Source of the DNA: Spirogloea muscicola
Taxonomy: Eukaryota; Streptophyta; Zygnematophyceae; Spirogloeales; Spirogloeaceae
Direction of reading: 5' to 3'
Assembly: GCA_009602725.1 (NCBI GenBank)
Contig: WELB01000117.1
Location: forward strand, 1 to 29,586
DNA length: 29,586 bases
A program made the translations under genes and the position numbers. The notes beneath the pieces were generated by a model. That model made no database searches. It was not told the origin of the DNA and was given only the letters and a program-made list of their open reading frames with translations. Positions 20,539 through 29,586 of the stretch are shown here, one piece after another. Numbering within the stretch: the first letter of the stretch is position 1; the number at the start of each line of letters is the position of its first letter.

Positions 20539-23361
20539 ATGCTGCGTTCACTTGTGCCACTGGTCATCCTTGATGTTCAGGTTGCCGTCTCCAGTGGCTA
20601 TGCACTGCGGTCATCACTGCTAGGAGGGCTCTTGATTGGTGCCGCGGCAAGTCTTCTCCTGGCAACAACCGGCAGGACGATGGATGCTTCTAGCATTCTT
20701 AGAGGTGGGCTGCCACATTTAGAAGCGCCCTTTGCTGACACCTTAGCCTCAATCAATGTCTGTTGGTGCAGATGCCTGTTGATGAGATATCTGTATGTCA
20801 CAGGTCGCAGCCTCTGCATTCATTGTATCATGTCTATCACTACCCTACGAAACTTGAGCGTTAATGACCATCAAGGAGATGGGAAATACTCTCCGTTATC
20901 TTAATATGACCACCATAGGTTGACTGTGTGGATACTCCACTGCACGTCACAGGCACCCTGTTTCCCGAGGAGAATGGTGTGAGGTGGCGAGTTGCTTTCC
21001 TCTCCTCCTTAGGGATGGTTGCTGGACTAGCTGCCGCTCTCAAGCCAGCTATCTTTGGCGCACTCACACATCCTGGCCAGTCTGGCCTCCTCATGCCGGC
21101 TTTATCTGGTCTACTTGTTGGCTTTGGTAGTCAGGTGCTTTGCCTGTCCATGTGTCGCCTGACCCTCACAAGCACTCTCAAGCATTGTCCAGGCTAGATA
21201 CGACTCCTGAATCTCTAGCATTCCTAAGTGCTTAAGCTTGCAACACCTGGATATCTGAAACACTAAACACCGAAGGAGTCATGATTCGCTCCTTTCTTAA
21301 GGTTCTTGTATCTCCTTCTGGCTTTGCATAGATGGGTTCCGTTAACACCAGTGGCCATGGAGTTCGCGGCCTTTCCATACTTTCAAGGAGGTCCCTTGCA
21401 GCCGTCGTCACTTCCATGACCGCAGGCGCACTTGCCACCATTGCTTCAGCATCCTTCAGCACTGCTGCACCTCTTGTGCCCCTTCCACCTTTTCAGGCAC
21501 CCTCCTACTTTCCTAAGTTGTTCTTGGGAGGTATGTCTTTGATCATGTCTTACTATATAAGAAAACACTAGACTGTGGTGACTGCTGGCCAACCTATCAA
21601 CTGGGTATGTCGTTTTGCAGTAATGCACGTCACCATGGTAACATTTCATAGACTGCTTGAATCATCACAGAGCAAGATTGTAACACTTGCTTGTGTTGGT
21701 GTTGTGTTGGACTTTGCAGCTTGTATGGCAGTCAATCTGTTGACGTTGTTTAGCTCCATATTGCAGGACACCAGTCAGGTGAGATAAATCATGCACAGGG
21801 TCCTGCAAGGTAGCTGGCATTATCAAATGTTGTTGACAGTCCTCAGATATACCTCTGTCGGCTCAGACAACACTGCATACTAAGGTGTTCCGTGGATCTG
21901 TGCTTAGTTCAAGTATTGTGGACAACTTCAGTGCAGCCCAGCTACAGCAGCGTATGCTGCGGATGCTCAGTAAATGCATACCAAGCTGTCAAAGCCTGCC
22001 TTGTGACTAGTTTGACATCGGGTTGCTGGGCATGCGCAGCATGAACGCTCGTGGAAGCGAGATATTGCAGCCTCTGTGTCTGGACTCTTGTTTGGCTTTG
22101 GTTTGTGTCTAAGCGGGATGTGAGTTGCGGTCCCACCTGAGGTTGTGCTGCTGTGCACTTTGAATGATCATCACAATTAGTGCCTCCAATCTCATTCTTC
22201 TTGTTCCCTCAGTCCGATGTATTTGCGAGCTTGGCTTTATGGTGCTGCTTGCCTGTTGGAGAGCAACACTTCCTAGAGGCTTGCCACTTTTGAGGTGTCA
22301 GAATGAGCAGTGGGGTGCCTCTTACTTTTCCTCCTGTGTTGCTAGGTTGGACGCTGAGAAAGTGCAGAGCTTCCTGCGTCTGTCACAGGATTGGGACCCC
22401 AGCCTTGCTTGTGTGCGTCATCAGATACTTCTTGTCCTGGGGCAATGCGAAGAGTTTGCTGAAGTAGTTTGGTTGGCTTGTAGGCAAGAAGCAATCTTCT
22501 TATGGCTGTTGTCCACGTAGAGCACTTGCGAGGGTCTAGCAAGACATAAATTGCTAGATATGCTTCTTTGATGCCCTTGTATTGATCACCCTTTATATAC
22601 TCAAGAGCCTTCATCGTCTCATTTTGCCAGGTGATGGGAGGGGCTATATTCCCCAATCTGGTGTTTGTTCCCCTCATCATGAGGCGGCATGATGCACCAC
22701 GTGCTTCAGCAGCATCTCCTCCAACACGTGACAACATCACAAAAGATCTCATACTGGGAGCTGCTCTTTTCGGTTTTGGTGAGCTTCATATCACAATAAC
22801 ATGCAGGCTCAGTCTTGAGGTTGCGGAGTAAAGATTGCCTGCTTTGTTACTTGTATGAGAGTCCCACTCTTGCTGCTCTGTGCAACTGCAGGATGGGGCC
22901 TATCAGGAGTATACCCTGCACCCGGCATCATGCAATTGTCGACAGGCAGGGTAAGCTTCTACTTACCATATTCTCATGTATGCATTGTCGTCACCCGCAA
23001 TTGAGATAGTGGCACAGGATGCTACCTCTCAGGATTGTGCTCACGCACTCCAGATGGGCAAGCCACTCGCTGGTTAAAACTATCTGCCCTTGCTTTTTGC
23101 AACTTTGGAGAGCTGAATATATGTGGTGTGTGCAAGAGAAGTTCACAGAGCAGAATGTTGCTTCAGTAGCTACTTCAGTCTCTGTCATTTTGCTCGTTGC
23201 TGGCATATGCTTTTGGATTGACTCACTTTGGATTTGCTGGCCAGCTGTATTCTATCATTTGGGCACTGGGCCTTTGGATTGGCATGGCAGCCCATTCACA
23301 ATACAGCAGGGCTTTCAAAGGACACCACATTGGTGTCTTGCACCGCCCTTCGCCAGCCTGA
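20539..23361 (+). CDS. YeeE/YedE (sulfur transport) family membrane protein, two-half fusion
   Basis: Polytopic membrane protein of the YeeE/YedE class, whose bacterial members import thiosulfate or related sulfur species. Exons: 20539-20704, 20953-21134, 21332-21530, 21720-21778, 22040-22119, 22346-22412, 22631-22778, 22892-22950, 23179-23361. They sum to 1143 nt (380 aa) with matching phases. N-half: GGLLIGAAASLLLATTGR, MPALSGLLVGFGSQ, TSGHGVRGLSILSRRSL. C-half (DUF6691-like): SGLLFGFGLCLSGM, WDPSLACVMGGAIFPN, LILGAALFGFG, WGLSGVYPAPGIMQLSTG, then a final hydrophobic segment (IIWALGLWIGMAAH). The usual cysteines are absent: the loop normally GCTSGHGVCG is VNTSGHGVRG (about 120-129), and the GxCPGP loop is GVYPAPG (306-312). 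The start ATG is a choice; an acceptor at 20580 would allow splicing from the upstream DUF1997 gene instead. The start of the last exon is also uncertain by ten bases. Confidence 0.85.
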
Positions 23362-24135
23362 TAGTGAATGTTTGGAACATGTGCTTGCAAAGCATACACT
23401 TTTTGTACAGATTAATTACTGCAGACAGCAGTTCGCGTGTGGGTCGTGTGGCTTGTGTCACTTGGACGCTAGCTCGCTGTGGCACTGGCCATGAATAGGC
23501 TGGAACCATTTATTGACAGACAGGGTTCCTATTGGAATCTAGCTACCTGACAGCCGGATTTGTTCAAATCGTGAAGACGGCTATTTTTTCAGTGGAGCCT
23601 TGTACATATGATGACCTCTGTGTCTTGAATTGCATTTGCCATTGGGCTATACTGATGGCCCATGCAATTGAGTCAGAGATCTTCTTCTATCAATGAACAC
23701 AGGCAATATACTAGTTGATTTGCATTGTGGCATGCGCGCAACTTTTCTCGCTGCTGAGCAATTTCTCCATTGTCAAGTCCCTGCGTGCGGCTCATTATGC
23801 GTTGGCTGTGCGTTCGGCTTGTGCTGTGTCCATCACTCCAGCCTACCAAAGCGTATGCTTCTGTTACTGAGCTTCCTCAACATCATAAGGGCAGGGTGGC
23901 ATGGTGGACGCTCTTTCATCCGCACATGTGCGTATGCAGCCCAAATTCTCTTGATCAGGAGTGTCAGACGAGGAGAGCCAAGGCTGGTGCAGAATTGAAG
24001 CTTGAAGCCAATTGGCAGGATGGCATGTCAATCAAGGAAGCAATGGTACTGAGCGCACTGCAAGAATTCAGTGATATGCAGCCCCTTCCGACTTACGATG
24101 TCCTCGATCCATGGCACTGTATGTACATGGTACTG
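23362..24135. other. Convergent intergenic region, no gene seen
   Basis: Between the YeeE-like stop (+) and the CBS-protein stop (-). It contains both 3' regions. Several short open frames occur on the plus strand (for example 23770-24342, which runs over the CBS exon in antisense), but none has family motifs. Confidence 0.45.
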
Positions 24136-25546
24136 TCACAGATCAGCCGTTGGCACTGCTCTCTTGGTGCCAACGAGCTGGTGATAGAGTGGACTGCTTT
24201 TGGGAATGAGAGGCTCGAAGAGGTCGTTGCGGGTGACGATGCCTACAACTGTTCCTTGTTTGTCTACGACTGGGAGCCTGTGGACCTGCAAGATCAGCCA
24301 CAGCTTTACCAACATGTGCCTGGGAACTCTTACCTCTTGTAAGAGCTTTGTCAAAGATGTCCCTGCAAGCAACTGCTACCTTAGCAGCAATCAGCTCACC
24401 TTGTGCTTCAGCATGAGGCCTGCAGCGTAAGCCACTGGTGCATGATCCAGGATCACAAAGGCAGGAGCCGTCATGATTTCGCTGATGGATGAAGTACGGT
24501 ATGAGATGCAATATCAGCACACACACGCAGCATGCAGAGCTGAAGATTGAAGAGACGGCAATTTGTGCAGTCTAGGAACCAGGAAGAGCATGACCAACGT
24601 GACTGCTCGGGGCCAGACCCCGTGCCGAAGTAGTGAGCTGGCAGCTCAACACCCCGCCACAAACAAGGCACGAAGACAACTCAAATTCAAGAACAAGCTG
24701 CAACTGCTACATTTGTGCCGAAGTTGCTGCCGTCAAATTACCTGACTTTTGTCTTTGCAATCCCGTTGAAGCCGCCCTTACCCCGTGCATACTTGTGGAT
24801 ATCCTGCATGATGCAGAGCATCTCATTAAGGTCGACTGAATTAGCCTCGGAGCACACGTGAGCTTGCTCTGAAGGTGAGGTGCATGAAGATCACAGCACA
24901 CGACAAAGCAGAGGACGCTGCTGTCTCACGATGTTGGACACGATGCCAACGCAGTGGCCATCGTCGTCGCAGACGGGAAGCCCCGTGAAGTGCTCAAAGT
25001 GCTCGAAGAGCGAGTCCAGCGTCGCTTCCGGGCTCGTGGTCACCACCTGCGCATGCAGGCGACTGAAGGACTGGCTGTGAGGTGCAGGCTGACCCTGACT
25101 CGGCTTTGGCTACAAAAGCAGATGGTGCTGTCGCAGCGCAGAGGTTGCCAGCTTCTACCAGCGGCGACTCGAGTGGAGCAGCGCCTGCAGTGCCGGCTCC
25201 TGCGCGCCGCGTGTGCAGGAAGGCTGGGGCGGGGAGGGCAGGGTCAGCCCGGCCGAGGTCCGGGGAGGCCTCACCATGGAAGTCATGACGTCGAACACGC
25301 GGCCGTAAGGCTCCTCCATGAGCATCTCGGAGCGGTCCACCGCGCGGCGGTCCTCCGACAGGGCGGCTTGCACGTCGCCAAGGGTGCCGCGGCATGGGCG
25401 CCGCAGCCTGCGGCTCGCGGGCCGGGCATGGCCGGGCGAGCAGCCGGGATGCGGGGGAGGAGGCGGGGGGCGGGGTTATAGGGCGGGCGCGCGGCAGCGA
25501 CAGCGGCGGCGGCTGCGGTCGCGGCGGCGGTCGAGGCCATGGCCAT
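24136..25546 (-). CDS. CBSX: Tandem CBS-domain protein, plastid-type (CBSX-like)
   Basis: Two CBS motifs form one Bateman module that binds adenosine nucleotides; plant CBSX1/2 use it to regulate plastid thioredoxins. Exons: 25546-25275, 25046-24930, 24845-24742, 24481-24400, 24285-24136; the last four total 453 nt in matching phase. CBS1: DVMTSM, VVTTSPEATLDSLFEHF, TGLPVCDDDGHCVGIVSN. CBS2: EIMTAPAFVILDHAPVAYAA, VHRLPVVDKQGTVVGIVTRN. The stop is TGA at 24138-24136. Exon 1 begins with an Ala/Thr/Ser-rich run (MAMASTAAATAAAAAVAAAR) typical of an algal plastid transit peptide. That frame is one base out of register with the frame that carries DVQAALSEDRR into CBS1. The region is C-homopolymer-rich, so a sequence error is likely. 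Total length is about 240 aa, normal for CBSX. Confidence 0.9.
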
Positions 25547-26592
25547 GGCGCGCGCAGGCGGAGACGTGACCCGGGCGAGCGGCGCCAAGCGGCGCCGACG
25601 AGGCCCGAGGCAGTGTTGGCCTTAGGCGAGAAATCGCTAAGGATAGAAGTCTTGGCTAACTTCGAGTTAGCTAACTAGCTCTAGGCGGTGACAACCGCAG
25701 AGTAGTTTCCTCCGGCGGTGATAGCTGCGGAGAGGCTTCTGATTCACCCTCTCTCCTTGCCTTTGTGCTTGCCTTTGTACCTGGCCATTTGGCCTACATT
25801 TCTTTCTAATGCACGATCTCTTTCCTCTCTCCAGAATCAGATAGGGGCGGTGGGTAATTCCGCGAAGGCGGCGCCCTCCCGGGTTGCCCGACGCCCATAT
25901 AGAAGAAGAAGAAAGTGCTCGCCCAACCATATAACCAAGCTCACAGCGCAGAACCCCTGCGCGGGCTCTCATTTCTGAATACTGGCCCAAGCCCTGCCTC
26001 TCTGCCCGCTCAACGCTCCATTCAACGCTCCATCTCCCCTCACCTCACAGGGGCTTCTGCCCAGCCGCTGGCACGCCGTTTCGACCTTCGACAATCTTCC
26101 GCTGCCGACGGTAGCCCGCAATGGCCGCCGTCAACCATTCTGGTCATTCTGACCTTCAGACAGCAGCCCCCCGCAGCCGGTGCCTCCGCCTGCCCAAGCT
26201 AGCCTGGCAGGGGGTCGTGCCACGGGGCGCCGACGGCCATATCACGTCAACAGGTCACAATCAGCGGGAATCTGGGTGACGTGTCAGCTTCACGTGGCAG
26301 GCAGAAAAGACAAAAGCACGTGTAGAAGTAAGAAGGGACTAATGTAGGTACCGGCTCGTCAACACGAAGAGTGCGGATTAGATAGAGTGCTGACAACATA
26401 GTGAAGGTGACTTGGTAAAGTTGAGAACTCTGGTGGACGAACTTTAGTATGAAGGTGGTGTTACCTTTATTGAAGGGGTGGGGGCCAAGTAACGTATTCG
26501 CTAATACGGGCAATGCTACGACTTCTGGATACAAAAGCAAACTTGTGGCGACTGATGACCAACCTATGTCACTGGATCCAGGGACGGAGTAA
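25547..26592. other. Intergenic, repeat-related; no gene recognised
   Basis: Upstream of the CBS gene. It contains the short repeat at 25769-25797, a GC-rich stretch, and AT-richer sequence from about 26240. A minus-strand frame of 142 codons (26247-26675) has no family motifs. The CBS-gene promoter should lie near 25550-25700. Confidence 0.35.
25769..25797. repeat. Short dispersed motif, second copy
   Basis: Near-identical to 4951-4980 (cttgcctttgtac, then c/ttggccatttggcc). It includes the palindrome GGCCATTTGGCC. Probably a shared fragment of one repeat family. Confidence 0.6.
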
Positions 26593-26736
26593 CCAGTAGA
26601 TCCGGAGGAAAGTTTCCCCGAGAAGGAGAAGGAACAACCTGCAAATCCAGATGAGACTTTTCCCGAGAAGGACAAGCATGGGCCTGCAGATCCAATGACG
26701 AATTTCGTGTGTTTGGAGACTCCACTGGAGGAATAA
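26593..26736 (+). repeat. Degenerate 45-nt tandem coding-like repeat
   Basis: Successive 45-base units at 26593-26637 and 26638-26682, and a partial third from 26683, encode similar 15-residue blocks: PVDPEESFPEKEKEQ, PANPDETFPEKDKHG, PADPMTNF. A more decayed unit ending in a stop lies just upstream. Conservation at the amino-acid level suggests remnants of a once-translated repetitive protein or of a mobile-element gag-like region. It is now closed by stops on both sides. Confidence 0.5.
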
Positions 26737-27242
26737 CAAAAAGAAGGCTATTGCTTCCTCCGGCTGTCCAGGCTTTTGTTAAGAGAACCTTGAACCTCGT
26801 TGCAGATGACCAGCACCAAGCGGAATGCGTGTGTATTAAGAGATGGAGAGCCATATGTGGCCAAGTACAAAGGCCAAGCACCAAGCACGACAGCCGGTAC
26901 GCAATGTACAATCAGTGTCAGACTTCAATGACTTCTGCTTGCCTGGAGGAGCCTGGTCAGCAGCAAAGACCGGCTGCAAAGACCCTCGGAGTAAGGGTCG
27001 CTAGCTGCCCTTCCTATGAGCCCACGCTTTCTTGGCTTGTCACAAAAGGAGCGAAGACGCCCATTGACAATGGAGCGGGCTGCGGCGGCGCTGGGGCAGT
27101 CCTGGCAAGAGTGAGAGAGTGGGCCAAGTAGACTCTTCGGCCCTGTGGCTGCCAGTTACTCGGACTTGCTGCTGCTCACTGTGGGTACTGCACTTTCCTT
27201 TGCGTCGTCTCGTGTCTAGCTGTGTAGCTTTTCTTTTCTTCT

Positions 27243-27296
27243 TTGGACAAAATCTTCGAATTTTGTCCAATCTTTTTGGGCTGGCTTTGCCAGCCC
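27243..27296. other. Two adjacent perfect hairpins
   Basis: TTGGACAAAAT (27243-27253) pairs with ATTTTGTCCAA (27260-27270) over a 6-base loop. Immediately after, GGGCTGGC (27278-27285) pairs with GCCAGCCC (27289-27296) over TTT. The arms are perfect and only seven bases separate the two. They could be RNA stem-loops at the end of a transcript or the terminus of a mobile element. Confidence 0.7.
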
Positions 27297-27418
27297 CTCT
27301 TCTCTATAGGCGAGCAGGTGCTCTGTGGCACCTCCGGCCCTCCTAGTTTAGGGCGTCATTTCATGTAGCCACATTTTTGCGCTGCAGTCTTTGCACTTTC
27401 TGCATTTTCTGCCTGAAC

Positions 27419-27480
27419 AATGTATTGGCTTGAATTGGCCTCGCTTTGATTTCATGTGCACCGCGCGTCTTCTCTCTATA
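27419..27480 (+). repeat. Dispersed repeat, copy B
   Basis: Begins aatgtattggcttgaattgg and continues to caccgcgcgtcttctctct. It is closest to copy A at 8871-8930. The downstream ctataggcgagca also occurs after the hairpins at about 27304, linking the hairpin region and this repeat into one element family. Confidence 0.7.
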
Positions 27481-27570
27481 GGCGAGCAATTTCTTTCTTT
27501 CTGCCCCATCCCTCCGCGCCCCTAGTGCTTAGTCGGGTAGTAAAGCATTACAATACATTGTTTGCTGAGG

Positions 27571-27586
27571 TGGGCCGTTTGGCCCA
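27571..27586. other. Perfect hairpin TGGGCC-gttt-GGCCCA
   Basis: Six-base perfect arms around a 4-base loop. The sequence resembles the GGCCATTTGGCC motif at 4951-4980 and 25769-25797, so it may belong to the same repeat family. Confidence 0.55.
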
Positions 27587-28624
27587 TTACGGCACCCCTG
27601 GTCTCAAGTGCAGTGTAGCCTAAGACCGTCTTCAAGGCCATTGTAGCGTGAGACCGTCACTTCTACCACTAAGTAACATAACCCGCCGCTAGCCTGGCCA
27701 GTACCCGCCAACACTCGTCAAGGTGGGCCACACCCATCGAAGCGGGCTATAGAGCTTTCCGGCTTCTCTTTGGGCTTCTCTTTGAGCATCGCGGGCGGCA
27801 GGATAAGGCTTGCGCGCCAATGCCAGATCATCGCTTGGCGCAGATGAGCATCTTTACTGACTGATGCGCTTCGAAGGTACCGCGTTCGTGACTCCCTTCA
27901 CACCAGGCCTAAGTATGAGTGCTTCTGTTATGTCCACGTGTGCAGCGACCCCACAATCCTAGTGAAAACGACACTAACGAGCCACTGACGGGACATTGCA
28001 CGACATGGGTGCGCATGTGGTCACTCGTGGGTATCCAAGAATCCCTTCAGCCCTGCTATCTTACTGACACCTTAGATCCCCATAGCATAGGGCTTTGCTC
28101 TATGTGGCCCATCCATAACACTGACGCTTGCCCAGACAGCCTGTTCTGGCCTCCCTTTCTATCAATGGGCACCGCGGGCCTTCCCCCAATCCAGCAGTCT
28201 CGTGCATCCCAGTCCCTCTACGCTCTCTTGTCCAACGCCAACCCGGAGCCCTGTCCTCAACTTCTGACCTTCAGCAAAGCCTGAATCAAGCATACACTCG
28301 GGCCACAGGGAAGGACCAGGTCGGTGTGTTCGTCCATGCTTGGCCACTGTGGCCCTCTGGAAACTCCAGTAGACCTCTTCTTCCTCGAAGAAGCCACTAC
28401 TCTCTCTCTCTCGTGTCTGTACCTTCTGTGTCCAGCTTGCCCTCAAGGAGCCCCGCCCATGTGACCGAGCACCGAGCTCATTTGGCTCGAAAGTACTGTG
28501 CAGGCCAGGAGATGCAAAATGCCAGCACTGCTTCCAGCTGTCCTGTGCCTATTGTGGCACACTCTGCAGGTCACCATAGCCTGCAAGTGGAGCCTGGGAA
28601 GGCTTAACTAAGAAAGTGGCCGAA

Positions 28625-29500
<876 letters not shown>

Positions 29501-29586
29501 GGCGCCGGCAGAGCGCGGCCCGCAGCGGCGAGGAGGGGCGTCACGCGGGGGCGGCGCGCGGGGGCGCGGGGGCCAGGCGCGGGGCG
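29501..29586 (-). promoter_or_regulatory. GC-rich 5' region of the uS8 gene
   Basis: The 86 bases upstream of the uS8 start codon are almost entirely G and C on the plus strand (ggcggcgcgcgggggcgcgg). They are likely the 5' untranslated region or promoter. The window ends before anything else can be seen. Confidence 0.45.

Larger units (their letters stand above)
26737..28624. other. Repeat-rich intergenic stretch, no firm gene
   Basis: Between the tandem coding-like repeat and uS8. It contains two adjacent hairpins, dispersed repeat copy B, two copies of ctctataggcgagca (about 27302-27316 and 27473-27486), a third hairpin (27571-27586), and open plus-strand frames at 27919-28284 and 28128-28607. 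These frames are Ser/Pro/Leu-rich, overlap one another, and show no family motifs, so I do not call them genes. The stretch reads like decayed mobile-element sequence (inference). Confidence 0.4.

Noticed and set aside
27919-28284. 121-codon plus-strand frame
   Set aside because: Begins at a non-conserved position in repeat-rich sequence with no family motif; likely chance.
28128-28607. 159-codon plus-strand frame convergent with uS8
   Set aside because: Low-complexity Ser/Pro/His-rich translation, overlaps another equally long frame, no motifs; not reported as a gene.

Overview
The window is one end of a nuclear chromosome from a photosynthetic eukaryote, most likely a chlorophyte green alga. 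It opens with the plant-type telomere repeat CCCTAAA. Its genes are dense and intron-rich, with GT-AG introns that often end in ctgcag or ttgcag. Several products are plastid or plant-lineage families (fibrillin/PAP, DUF1997, CBSX-type, EXORDIUM-like). The telomere unit is the Arabidopsis type rather than the Chlamydomonas TTTTAGGG type, so a trebouxiophyte-like alga is my best guess (inference). I rebuilt gene models by hand from conserved motifs, splice sites and reading phase. For most genes the exon lengths sum to a whole number of codons.

Layout. 1-506: telomere and subtelomeric direct repeat. 507-4208 (-): short kinesin, 16 exons. 4209-5451: divergent intergenic stretch with a dispersed repeat. 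5452-9655 (+): CAX Ca2+/H+ antiporter. 10436-13044 (-): EXORDIUM-like secreted protein with a proline-rich leader. 13605-14435 (+): C-terminal part of a plastid fibrillin, with a small internal telomere-repeat tract in its intron. 14909-15586 (-): C-terminal half of the ESCRT-III subunit VPS24/CHMP3. 15587-18059: unresolved, exon-like pieces only. 18060-18651 (-): unrecognised gene. 18693-20395 (+): DUF1997 protein, interrupted by a 242-base assembly gap. 20539-23361 (+): YeeE/YedE sulfur-transporter-like membrane protein. 24136-25546 (-): tandem-CBS protein. 25547-28624: repeat-rich stretch with strong hairpins. 28625-29500 (-): ribosomal protein uS8 (RPS15A), complete at 130 aa.

The genes do not form an operon-like pathway; this is ordinary eukaryotic chromosome-arm content. 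The most interesting point is the YeeE/YedE-like gene. It joins two halves that bacteria often carry as separate proteins, and it lacks the cysteines normally found in the family's signature loops. The DUF1997 gene just upstream could also be spliced to it in phase, giving one fused product. Other points worth a second look are the kinesin P-loop carried on a 30-nt microexon, a reading-frame break in the CBS gene's transit-peptide region, and a dispersed repeat family.
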